Shown: one piece after another, positions 40,801 to 49,775 of the stretch
How positions within the stretch are numbered: position 1 is the stretch's first letter
How the letters are laid out: every line of letters begins with the position of its first letter
NCBI GenBank assembly: GCA_019828565.1
Contig: JAHDYR010000037.1
Coordinates: 1-64,000, forward strand
Source: Carpediemonas membranifera
Lineage: Eukaryota > Fornicata
Direction of reading: 5' to 3'
Length of the DNA: 64,000 nt
Program-made: the position numbers and the translations under genes
The notes under the pieces: generated by a model
What the model saw: the letters and a program-made list of their open reading frames with translations, nothing else
The model's database searches: none
What the model was told of the DNA's origin: nothing

Positions 40801-43432
40801 CTGCCCCCACGGCCCGGAGCCAAAGGTGAGGACAGGACATGATAATGAAGAGAGAGTCAGGGCAAAACCGAAGCGGACCGTGACTTGGAGGTTGGTGTGC
40901 CACGTGCTTTTGGTCAATAGTGAAGTCGAACGTCGTTGCTGAGAACGCTGATGTCGAACAAAGATGGGGAATGTAAGAGTGTCGAGATGTGGTCAGGAAG
41001 AGCGTGGACGTTGGCAAGGCCGATCGTCAGGTGCGCCAAAGCGGCATGCACCTGACAGCCCTGCCCCCACGGCCCGAATCTCGAGGGTCGTACTTCTAAT
41101 AGGAAGGATGCATGACGCCGCTGATGTTGTAGCGTCGGTACTGGTGTGGCTACATGAGTCGCGTCTGTCGTCGAGACTTTGTCGCGTGTTAGTATGCCGG
41201 GAGCGTGGGCTGATATATACCCACAGCATGATAGGTGGCATTGGTACCGGGTGAGGTGAGAGGAGAAGTTGCCGCCCGTCACGAGGAAAAGATGCCGAAG
41301 GTTGGCTACGCTAGAGTTGATTGATGACGTCGAGTCACTTGCAAAAACGAGTCTAGCGATGGGTGGTGAGCTAGGTGCGAGAGCTATGGAGAGGGCTCCT
41401 GGCCCAGTTAAGACTTGTCAGCCGGCACCATAAGGGAAGAGCGCTCGTGGAGGGACGTACTGTCGACCGACCCGACGTTTGAACCTGATCTGGGGCTCAG
41501 TGTCGAAGCTGGTCTGGTCAAGAGACATGTTGTCAAGCCTTCGCAAGAGTGAAGCTCGGGTCTTGGGCACGGATGTAGCGCGCGGCCAAGAGCTGAAGGG
41601 GCGCGAGGAACCGGGGCGTATTGTCGCCAGCGTGCAGCTGTCTGTGTTGCGATGTCACCCAGTTGTTGCGCGATAGATGACCCGGCTGGACCCGCGCGGT
41701 GTAGACTCGGCTCATGAAGAGCGCTACTGGGAGTCGTACGCGACAGAGGTCAGTGGGCGCGGTCGGCTGATGTATGCCGAGGCTGCTGATTTCACGGATG
41801 GTCGCCGGGACCGTAACCCGAGGTAAAAGCAAGCCAGTGATAATAGAGAAGGAACGTGCGGACTGTCCAAGAGCAGGCGGTTGACTGCCGCGTGTCGTCG
41901 AGACACATGAGCGTACAGTGTATAGATGCTGCCAAGATATAGGAGCGCTATGTCGCACATGTATGTTCTAAGGAAGCCGCTGAGGCCGCCGTAAGGTTGC
42001 TGTGTCCGCGGATAGCCGTTCAGACTATTGCTCCACGGGGTACAACGGTGGGGTGTCCTGATGTAAGGAGCAGAGGAGTACCGAATGTGTCATGGTGGTT
42101 GCACCCAGCCGTACAGGCTGCTGAAAGTTGAGCTTGGTACTCTGAGGATGTATAGGCAGGAGCTGTCCTGACGTCGAGTCAGTGTCGTGACGTCCTAGCC
42201 TTTGTGAACGTTGGGTGAAGTTATAGAGGCGGATCTGCGACGAGCAGGCCTCAAAACCCAGTCGTTCGTGTGAAATTGTGGCCTGGATATGGAGATATGG
42301 AAAATATCTCGACAGATATGATAGATCTGGAAGTTCGAGCATGTATGTTGTGACGCTGGGCTATCCCGGCTTACTCTGGAGAAAGATATAAAAAGGCGAA
42401 TCTAGATGCCGATGAATCTAGTTGGCGGAGATATAGTGCCGATCAGTCATAAAGAGTGGGTGTGCCCGAACGCTGCTGGGACTGGAGCGTCCGTGGGGCC
42501 CATGAATAACTTGAGGGTCAATTGAATGACTCACTCAGATGAGACCTCTAACCCATGGTCAGGGTCGCGGGCGTGGACGTGAACCAGTTGGTGAAGCCGC
42601 AGCTTGATCGTCTGGCTCGGTAATGGTGGAATAACTCGTCGAAGGCGAAAAGTAGAAATTACCGTGCGTGTGGAGTAGCGGAGCGCGGAAGACGGAAGAA
42701 AGCGCTGAGGAATGCACGAACTAATTAAATGGAACCCGAATTGCGCAGGTATTCGCTAAGGGATACTGGCTGAAGGGAAAAAGACTGAAGAAGTCTATCT
42801 TTGAGGAAACCGAGCTGGAAAATAGCTCCAAGGAGACAGAACTTGCTTCTGTAATGCTCCCAAAGCGTCGCTGCATACTTATTGGCAATCGTAGGGAAGT
42901 ATCAGCAATTGTAGGTGCGGCGCTAGGTGCTCTGACCTAAAACTGCGGAAAAGTAGACACGGTCCGACAGTCAAGGAGTGGGTCGTATGAGGTGTGTGCT
43001 ACCGCATTGCTGACGAATTTCGGTCGGATGGACCGGTCTCCGAGGTGAATGTGGCGTGGAAGCCTTGGCCGTTGATTCTCAGGATGTAGCCATGGAAGAC
43101 TTGCCTCTGTAAGCCTAGACTAGTGTGTGCGGCCATTCTGATGATGATGGTATGAGGACTTAGTGGTTCGGAGACGATACGGACTCGTTGTGCAACAAGG
43201 AATTCTGAACAGCTGCTTCTGCCGAATTACAGTAGCATCGTTGATGCTAGCCCAATAGGCCTTGTCAGTTACCTACAACGAGGCATCTAGTTGTGTTCAA
43301 GTTGCAATTGGACACTTCTAGACGGGAAATTTCCGCAAACGCAATTAGAACGGCAGATACGTGTGATTTCCTATCCAAATTCCGTAAGAAAGCTCTACGT
43401 CAGTTGTTAACCCCTGAACACGCGCGCTTAGG

Positions 43433-43444
43433 AGTAATATTACT
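43433..43444 (-). promoter_or_regulatory. Palindrome at the PBS position of the small LTR element
   Basis: AGTAATATTACT, perfect 12-base palindrome sharing its first A (minus strand) with the last base of the LTR. Confidence 0.65.
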
Positions 43445-43510
43445 GTGGTGAACGTAGGATTCACAGGGGAGCTGAACTGATTTATAAACTGCACTGACTT
43501 GATCACTACA
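43444..43510 (-). repeat. 67-bp LTR (5' LTR on the minus strand)
   Basis: Identical to 40734-40800; flanked on the right by the CGGAG duplication. Confidence 0.85.
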
Positions 43511-43851
43511 CGGAGTATGACTCTTACCGACTGTCATAAATAACGGAGATTTAAGAATTATAAAAAGTTAGCTCGGAATTGATATGTCGAAGGGTAGGGA
43601 CATATCGTGGTGTATTTGCGTGGCTCTGCGTACTCTCCTCGTCGCGTGAGTCGCCCAAGGAGGTCGGGCAGACCCCCCAAAACGGCTACTCAGAACTTTA
43701 CGACGAATAGAGATAGCCCAGGTCTGACAAATGACTCCGGGGGGTAGTCGGGGGTAAGTAAGGAGAATCTGGAATTACATCTGATATCCACTAAATATTC
43801 GGCGAGATATGAAGGTCGAGTCGAAATGTTCACTTGCTGTATAGTTAATTA
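43511..43851 (+). mobile_element. Helitron tail C, copy 4, right part
   Basis: Resumes tail C exactly after the duplicated CGGAG and ends at the same GTTAATTAC. It is the last Helitron-derived sequence before the host-gene island. Confidence 0.8.
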
Positions 43852-44215
43852 CTTACCTTCCGCAGGTTAAGGGCACATCGCCTTGGACGAGATCTCCGTC
43901 CAGTATCCTTCGCCCTCTCGGGTCCATCAGCAGCCGGATGTCGCGCATCCTCCATTTCATATCTGCCATATCTCTTTGATCTCTCGCAGACCGCTTACAG
44001 TATACCTTGTCTCGATTATTACACTCCCGACTTCCAGTTTCCAGTACAGGCGTTGAGCGTGGGGGCAGTGTAGTGGTCCAAGACCCATCAAAAGATTATC
44101 GTGCAGTTTATGTAAACAGTCCATTGCTCTTCTTCCCATCCTGACCTGTGGGGACTATCACACTACTCGACACAATTGTGTCGAGTCTTCTTCTTTATAA
44201 ACTGTTCTCTTAAGC
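43852..44215 (+). mobile_element. Diverged LTR-like fragment
   Basis: CGTGGGGGCAGTGTAGTGGTCC (starting about 44058) matches the polypurine tract plus LTR start of the small LTR element read on its own strand, and GTGCAGTTTAT (about 44098) matches its LTR interior. The rest has diverged. A 22-base perfect palindrome lies at 44165-44186. No ORF is credible. Confidence 0.4.
44165..44186. repeat. 22-base perfect palindrome
   Basis: Arms ACTCGACACAA and TTGTGTCGAGT with no spacer, between the LTR-like fragment and the host-gene island. Confidence 0.85.
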
Positions 44216-44501
44216 CATACAGGCCACACAATGAGTTGGGACGGTATCACCGGGAGATTGGCTTAATCGTTAGTGCTACCCAGGCACTAGCGATCTAGGA
44301 GATGTGCCGGCTGTAGCTCTTCAGCTCGGTGTATGGCGGAATTCAAAAATCACATTTTCAGAACTCAATCAGTTGATGCATTTAGGGGGATTCCGCACCT
44401 GTGCATATAGTCCACTAGGAGCGCTAACGATTCAGCCAGAAATTAGTCCAGAGCATCCCAACTCACCATCCTGCTTCAAACCCCGATATTGTCTAAGATC
44501 T
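44216..44501. other. Intergenic, no gene seen
   Basis: Sequence downstream of the TPR-like gene on its strand. No ORF or RNA gene is supported. Confidence 0.5.
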
Positions 44502-44506
44502 TTACA
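44501..44506 (-). terminator. TGTAAA motif overlapping a stop codon
   Basis: On the minus strand the stop TAA of the TPR-like gene is embedded in CTGTAAAGAT. The gene at 48978 has the same CTGTAAAGAT a few bases after its stop. It resembles the stop-overlapping UAAA-type polyadenylation signals of metamonads. Confidence 0.4.
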
Positions 44507-46205
44507 GCACCTCTCCGAAATTCAGTGTCATGAGCTTTGCCGGCAGGGGCAGCCTACCGTCCAGCCGCTGCTCGCCCATCGCCTCGGGGATCGCGGCCAG
44601 GTAGCGATCGGCAGTAGCGTGCAGCACGGAGCCTGCGGTGGTCAGGCGCTGCGCGATCCGGAAGCAGTATCTCGCCTCGTTGGGCAGGGTCATCTGGTGG
44701 AACAGCTGGCCCGTGATGACCCAGACGAAGGGGTCGGCGTACCTCTGCTGGATGCAATGGGAGTAGCACATCACGGCCTCGTCCGACTGACCGCGGGAGG
44801 CGAAGAGTCTGCCGAGGAGGAGGAACTTGTGGTAGGACTGGGAGTGCTTCAGCAACGGCAGCAGGTGCTCGAACGCGGTCATGCTCATGTTCTTGGCCAG
44901 GATCAGCTGGGCCAGCACGTACTGCACCGGCAGGGAGCCGGGCGTGTACACTGAGGCGGCCGTAAGGTGCGCGATGCACTCGTTGATCGCGGAGGACGCG
45001 GTGTCGTCGTTGGCTAAGGCGACGGGCTCCGTGCGCCACAGGCTCCAGTCGAGGTCGTACACCTCCGCTCCGGCCTTCTGGGGGTACGTCGTGACGAGCG
45101 TGTCGCCCTCGTGGCTGTGGGCCGCCTCGAGGACGTGCCAGCAGAGGTGGGTCGCCATGCGGGACAGGGACTCGAGGACGGTCTGGATGGCGCAGTTGGG
45201 GCCGCGCTCGATGATCTGGAGCAGCTGCTGCAGGTTTGGGCAGGACTGGATGCCAAGTCGGTGGATCGTCTGCACGAAGAGAGCGTCCTTGCCCTGGCAG
45301 CAGATCGGGCACACGTGCCGGAGCAGGCAGGACGGCGAGACAACGAGGTCCAGGGACCCCAGCGCCCGGGAGACGGTGTCGGGGCCGTCGGGCGTCCGCA
45401 TCTGCTGGAACAGGTCGAGCGCGTGGGGCTTCCAAACCTCGGACAGGGCGTAGAGGTCGCCTGAGGGGGCTTCGGGCTTGGGGACCGGGATCATCATGCG
45501 GATGTCCGGCGGGAGCAGGTTCATGATGGCGTCCGTCGCCTGGGGCTCGCTGGAGTGCTCGCGGCAGAGGTAGACCAGCGCCGTCATCGCCACAGCGGCA
45601 GAAAGATGGCGGTTGACAGCCACAGTACCCTCGGCGGCCGCAATGGCTGCACGAAGGTGCATCTCGGCAACAGAGACAGCATCAAGGTAGTGGAAGGCGA
45701 TGCCGCGGCACAGCGAGGCGCGGGGGTCGTCCATGCCGGCAACAGTCATGATGGCGTCGCTGTACTGGCCCCTGCGGAGGTAGAGGAAGGCGAGGGCGCT
45801 CTTGACGTCGGGGTGATCCGGGGCCGCATCCAGGGCCGCCTGGGCATAGAGCGTGGCCATGGAAGAAGCGGGGTTGTAGCGGCGGAACTCTGTGATGGTG
45901 TCAAATATGTCGTGCAGGGCCACGGGGCTGTCCGTGAACTGGATCATCCCCGCCAGCTGCTGAGAGATGAGGCGATGGTCGCCGCTCTCGCGCAGAGAAG
46001 AAGCGATACCGAAGAATAAACGACGGTGAATGGACTCAAAGATCTCATCGGGAATGTCAACAGTGCTCAGCTGCTCTTCGAGGACACTAATCTCAGGTCT
46101 GATGCTGTACGCCTGATCGACGTTGAGGAAATGGGAGAGCTGGATCGAATCATCTCCTTGGTTTAGAGATTGTGCCGATTGCCACGTGCTTTCGTGATGA
46201 GCCAT
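44502..46205 (-). CDS. Helical-repeat (TPR-like) protein, function unknown
   Basis: 567 residues from ATG 46205. Several stretches fit paired-helix TPR spacing: about 128-185 (SALAFLYLRRGQYSDAI) and about 460-545 (LLLGRLFASRGQSDEAVMCY, then LFHQMTLPNEARYCFRIAQR). A Cys-rich spot RHVCPICCQG lies near 298-307. There is no signal peptide or membrane segment. TPR proteins scaffold complexes, and size and layout would suit an APC/C, CCR4-NOT or ciliary subunit, but I see nothing that decides between them. Codon use and the lack of repeats point to a host gene. It is divergent with the SUMO-ligase gene, whose proposed start is about 177 bp away. Confidence 0.75.
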   Translation of the reverse strand: MAHHESTWQSAQSLNQGDDSIQLSHFLNVDQAYSIRPEISVLEEQLSTVDIPDEIFESIHRRLFFGIASSLRESGDHRLISQQLAGMIQFTDSPVALHDIFDTITEFRRYNPASSMATLYAQAALDAAPDHPDVKSALAFLYLRRGQYSDAIMTVAGMDDPRASLCRGIAFHYLDAVSVAEMHLRAAIAAAEGTVAVNRHLSAAVAMTALVYLCREHSSEPQATDAIMNLLPPDIRMMIPVPKPEAPSGDLYALSEVWKPHALDLFQQMRTPDGPDTVSRALGSLDLVVSPSCLLRHVCPICCQGKDALFVQTIHRLGIQSCPNLQQLLQIIERGPNCAIQTVLESLSRMATHLCWHVLEAAHSHEGDTLVTTYPQKAGAEVYDLDWSLWRTEPVALANDDTASSAINECIAHLTAASVYTPGSLPVQYVLAQLILAKNMSMTAFEHLLPLLKHSQSYHKFLLLGRLFASRGQSDEAVMCYSHCIQQRYADPFVWVITGQLFHQMTLPNEARYCFRIAQRLTTAGSVLHATADRYLAAIPEAMGEQRLDGRLPLPAKLMTLNFGEVL

Positions 46206-46381
46206 GATCAATTAGCTTCAGCCAGGCTCGGACCAAGAGAAGATTTTCGATCGATTTTAAACCGATCTTGACCATCCAAACTAGCGGCAAGATCAGCTGG
46301 AATGGTGGCCGATGCTCGAGTCGTGTTGTCAGAAATCATTCATTCGTCAAACATCTTGAGTCTGCAACCCTGATCATCCAG

Positions 46382-47071
46382 ATGGCAGACTGCCCGCATA
46401 GACCCATCTCCCCATATCAGCCGGACTCAGGTAACGGAGTTCATTCGTTCCCAACTCGCCCGACTCGCGTAACGAGTCATCAAATTGCCGACCTGATGAA
46501 TGTCCACGCTGTTGCCCAGGAATGCAAGAAAATGAAGGAATTTATCGAGAGCGTGACAAATGAAGCAGACTCGCTCAAGTACATACGAGACGTGAACCCC
46601 TTTGTGGCGCAATCAGTACGTTACCTTTGAACCAGGCTTATCCAAAACAAGACGGCCCTGGTTACTGCACTAAGGTCACTAATAGATGTAGAGAATGCGC
46701 TACATGGCGAAGAGTTACCGGTGAATACGTTATCAGTCGTCGGGCAGGTTCAGCCGGCGCTGGCTCACGAGTCGATGCTCCAAAGCGCGGAGTGGGTTGG
46801 CGGTTTCACCCAACTGCGCCTACTGAACGTTCCTGACACGTGTATGCTGTCCGGACGACCCATGGAAGATCCTGTGCGGTCTACGTTGTGTGGACACTAC
46901 TTCGACAAGCCCGCCATCACGGCCTACCTCAAGGAGGAGAAAGAGCGTCACCGATCCGCACTCGACGTGTACCGGTGTCCCGTGGACGGGTGCGACATGC
47001 TGCTCAACCGGCATGCATTCGAGCAGATCGTCCCCGTCGACCCCCGGCTCGCCCCGACCCAGGATAGCTGA
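46382..47071 (+). CDS. MMS21/NSE2-like SP-RING SUMO E3 ligase, one short intron
   Basis: The C-terminal half (46810-47030) has the SP-RING pattern of NSE2: TCMLSGRPMEDPV, then CGHYFDK, then RCPVDGCDM, where Cys and His hold one zinc. NSE2 is the SUMO ligase of the SMC5/6 complex in DNA repair. The frame upstream is cut by an in-frame TGA at 46628. Removing 46579-46635 (GTACAT...CCAG, 57 bases, divisible by three) joins SVTNEADSLK to LIQNKTALVTALRS and gives a continuous helical N-terminus as NSE2 has. The proposed protein is about 210 residues from ATG 46382, slightly shorter than usual. The start and a possible second intron at GTAACG (about 46432) are uncertain. Confidence 0.75.
46579..46635 (+). 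other. Proposed 57-base spliceosomal intron
   Basis: GT...AG, removes the in-frame TGA and keeps frame. An alternative donor at 46616 gives 20 bases but breaks the frame. Confidence 0.45.
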
Positions 47072-47273
47072 GCTGCGTGCCGTCTAAATTACACCGGGCG
47101 ATACCCTTTACTGTATCTAGTCTATATCGTCGATGTCGATGCAGCTCCCTGCCGTCGAGCGCGTCTCGGTATCGGTCAGACGCTGTGGCAGTTTATAGTA
47201 AATAGATCTCATGGCTTTCTGTCCTGGAACAACCACAGTAATTGCTTATATACATTATATATATAGTAATTAC
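47072..47273. other. Intergenic between convergent genes
   Basis: About 200 bp, AT-rich with TATATATA near 47262. TCTAAATTA 17 bases after the SP-RING gene stop could be its polyadenylation signal. No gene is seen. Confidence 0.4.
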
Positions 47274-48756
47274 TTATAGACGCCCCAATGTCGAAACCGA
47301 CGTAGACTCGTCCGCCCGACGCACACAGATGCTGCTGTCACTCGAGAACACATCCGCAGACGAGTCTCCAAGGAGACTCTGTCTACCTGACGAGGCGGCA
47401 ATGGCGTCGAGGGCGCACCGGAGGAACTCGATGCGGGGGCCCTGCCGCTTGACGAAGAGCGCCGCGGTGAAGTCGGGCGTGGTGTCGTAGAACTGGATGA
47501 GAAAGCGGACTGTGACGAGTCCCACCTGCACCGTGCACTTCAGCTTGCCCAGATGCCCCAGCCGGACCACGGTGAAAGCGCCGCTGAAGAGGTCGCGGCA
47601 ATGGGCTTCGGTCCGGTCCATCGCGTCCGACACGGCTCCGGGCACGATCATGAGCAGGCGGCGGGTGTCAAACAGCGAGTCGGGCGGGGCCAGCTCGAAC
47701 AGGGCCGACAGGGACAGCAGGTCGAAGGCGTTCATCGAGGGCAGGCCGGAGCCCTCCTGCTCGGGTCCAAGCAGAGTGAGCACGGCGTCCATGACATGAT
47801 CGGTTACCACGACGCGGGCGCACTCGCTGCCAGTCTCGACCAGCGGCACCAGCGGCACGACGGGGTGAACCACGGCCAGCTTCCCCTGAACAAAGGGGTG
47901 CTGCGCCACCTCGGCCATCGTGGCACGGCGGGTCGGGTCTACGACCAGCAGTCTTCGGATGAGGGACGCCGCGTCGGCCGGAACCTCGGCGGGTATTGCG
48001 AAACGGCCGGCCTTGATCCGCGAGAAGAGGCCCTTCATGTCCTTGCCGGAGAACGGGACGCAGCCAGTGAGCATCACATAGAGCAACACCTGTGTGAGGG
48101 CGGGTCGGGGTACGAACTCCGAGGCTCCACATGTCAGCCAGCCGACCGTCATACTTGCCCCGCGACACCACCTCCGGGGCCACGTAGTGCGGCGATCCAC
48201 AGCAGGTCGCGAGCATTGTTGCCCTGAAGCCCTGCACGTATAGCGCAGACAGCCCGAAGTCCGAGATCTTGGCGTTGCCGTGCTCGTCCAACAGGATGTT
48301 CTCGGGCTTCAGGTCACGGTGGACGATGCCCTTCTTGTGGCAATGGTCTACCGCCGACAGCAGCTGGATCATGTAACGGCGGGCCACGCCGACCGGAAAG
48401 TGCCTCTCCAGGGCGAGCCGGTCGAGGAGCTCTCCACCCGTGACAAGCTCCATGACGAGGTAGATGTGCGAGCTGGAGGCCAGGACCTCCCTGAGATTGA
48501 CGACGTTCGGGTGGTCCAGCATGCGGAGACATGCCACTTCGGTCCTTATGTGGGTGAGAGAGCTCGTCGAGGCATCCTTTGTTGAGATAATCTTGATTGC
48601 AACGCGTTCGTTGGTTTTGGCGTGGATGGCTTGCTTGACCTTCGCAAAGCTACCACGACCAAGCGTGCGCTCCAAACGATAGCTGCCAATCATTGAAGTG
48701 CGGGTAACGTTGTCATTCGTGCTCCTCCGTGAAGAAAAGTGGTTATTACTTCCCAT
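47274..48756 (-). CDS. CIPK/SNF1-like protein kinase with NAF-like motif and KA1-like C-terminus
   Basis: Two exons (48756-48118 and 48089-47274) give 484 residues. I chose ATG 48756 as the first ATG well before the kinase domain. Ser/Thr kinase motifs are complete: GRGSFAKV loop, VAIK lysine, HRDLKPEN, DFG, GSPHYVAPE, then DMWSLGVLLYVML across the splice. The subdomain order fits the CAMK-like SNF1 group. In exon 2, NAFDLLSLSALFEL closely matches the NAF/FISL motif by which plant CIPKs bind calcineurin-B-like Ca2+ sensors. A KA1-like region follows (KLKCTVQVGLVTVRFLIQFY, then IEFLRCALDAIA). So it is probably a CBL-interacting-type kinase. No CBL partner gene is in the window. Confidence 0.88.
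48090..48117 (-). other. 28-base spliceosomal intron
   Basis: On the minus strand GTTCGT...CTCACACAG. Removal joins WSLG to VLLY in the conserved kinase subdomain IX and corrects the frame. The ACACAG end is like the 3' splice motif of Giardia and Trichomonas introns. Confidence 0.85.
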
Positions 48757-48968
48757 AATGTGTTGTTTGAAACGATTCGTGTTGGCACAACGAGCAATTG
48801 GCCCTGGCGTGCTGACTAGATCCGTTGCCCCGGGCACCAATCTGGAAAATCACCATGTCTGCAGAAAAATTGCGAAACACTCGGTTCGATTCGTTGATAC
48901 GCCTGGGATCAGCACAATATCCGGCACATCTGGGGTCAATTAACCGCTATGCCGAGGTCTGTCGCATC
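48757..48968. other. Intergenic upstream of the kinase gene
   Basis: About 210 bp, no gene seen. It probably holds the kinase promoter and the 3' region of the NUBP2-like gene. Confidence 0.4.
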
Positions 48969-48974
48969 TTTACA
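48969..48974 (-). terminator. TGTAAA motif after the NUBP2-like stop
   Basis: CTGTAAAGAT starts a few bases after the TGA at 48978-48980, same string as at 44501. Likely polyadenylation signal. Confidence 0.4.
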
Positions 48975-48977
48975 GCC

Positions 48978-49775
48978 TCACTGAAGCTGCGCTACCATGG
49001 CCTCGGCGATCCCGCGCCACGTCACAGCCGTCGAGCTGCCAGGGTGCTCCATCAGGAACATCGCACCGGTCTCCTCCGCCTCAGCGAGCTCTGGGTCGAG
49101 CGGGACGCGGCCGAGGAAGGGGACGCCCGCCTCATGGGCCAGCGCCTCGCCGCCCCCGTGCCCGAAGATGTATGTGACATGTGAGCAGTCGGGGCATGCG
49201 AATCCTGACATGTTCTCAATGAACCCAAGTGTGGCTATGCCCGTCTTCCGGGCAAAGGAGATCTCCTTGCGGACGTCGAGCGTTGCCACCTCCTGAGGCG
49301 TCGAAACGAGCACGCAGCCGTCTGGCCGAGCCGTAGAGAGAGCTTGCACGACCGCCATGTGCTCGTCACTTGTGCCGGGTGGCGTGTCGATGATGAGATA
49401 GTCGAGCGGCCCGAAGTGTGTCATCGAGAGGAACTGGGCGACCATGCCGCTCTTACGGGGCCCACGCCACACTACAGGGTCGTTCCGGTCGCCCAGCAGG
49501 TATCCGATAGACATAACAGAGAGGTTGTCGGTGACCTTGACCGGATTCCAGCCCTCGGACGTCTGAAGAATGTCGGCGTTTGTTGTGCCTGTAATAGTCG
49601 GCAAGCTTGGCCCGCAGACGTCTATATCTAGTATTCCTACCTTGAGTCCCACCAGAGACAGGGAAGTCGCCAGCTGAAGGGCACAGGTGCTCTTTCCGAC
49701 GCCTCCTTTCCCAGAGAGGACCAATATGATGTGTTTAACATCTCTCATGCGATACTGTACTTCTTCCGCAGACAT
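48978..49775 (-). CDS. NUBP2: Cytosolic Fe-S cluster scaffold P-loop ATPase (NUBP2/Cfd1 type)
   Basis: 265 residues from ATG 49775, close to the size of NUBP2/Cfd1. The Mrp/NBP35 family deviant Walker A is SGKGGVGKST (about 21-30), Walker B-like LDYLIIDTPPGTSDEH, and the C-terminal CPDC in ENMSGFACPDC, the CxxC that bridges the cluster between subunits. The four-cysteine N-terminal motif of NBP35/NUBP1 is absent, and no mitochondrial targeting sequence is visible, which favours Cfd1/NUBP2 over NUBP1 or Ind1. It would form the CIA scaffold with NBP35 in the cytosol. Single exon. Confidence 0.9.
   Translation of the reverse strand: MSAEEVQYRMRDVKHIILVLSGKGGVGKSTCALQLATSLSLVGLKVGILDIDVCGPSLPTITGTTNADILQTSEGWNPVKVTDNLSVMSIGYLLGDRNDPVVWRGPRKSGMVAQFLSMTHFGPLDYLIIDTPPGTSDEHMAVVQALSTARPDGCVLVSTPQEVATLDVRKEISFARKTGIATLGFIENMSGFACPDCSHVTYIFGHGGGEALAHEAGVPFLGRVPLDPELAEAEETGAMFLMEHPGSSTAVTWRGIAEAMVAQLQ

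Larger units (their letters stand above)
40734..43510 (-). mobile_element. Small non-coding LTR element (LARD/TRIM-like)
   Basis: 2777 bp bounded by two identical 67-bp direct repeats (40734-40800, 43444-43510) with TG...CA ends and flanked by a 5-bp duplication CGGAG (40729-40733, 43511-43515). Orientation is inferred as minus: on that strand the first LTR (43510-43444) is followed at once by the palindrome AGTAATATTACT, as in the other families, and the second is preceded by a purine-rich GTGGGGGCAG. The interior holds only short ORFs without recognisable gag or pol, so it would depend on another element's enzymes. Confidence 0.82.

Noticed and set aside
41533-41958. 141-codon minus-strand ORF inside the small LTR element as a coding gene
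   Set aside because: No gag, protease, RT or integrase motif and no support from neighbours; kept as non-coding interior.
44554-45435. 293-codon alternative frame within the TPR-like gene
   Set aside because: Low-complexity Arg/Pro/Ala-rich shadow of the real frame.
47668-48200. Reading the kinase as two separate genes
   Set aside because: A 28-base GT-AG intron joins the two frames exactly within a conserved kinase segment.
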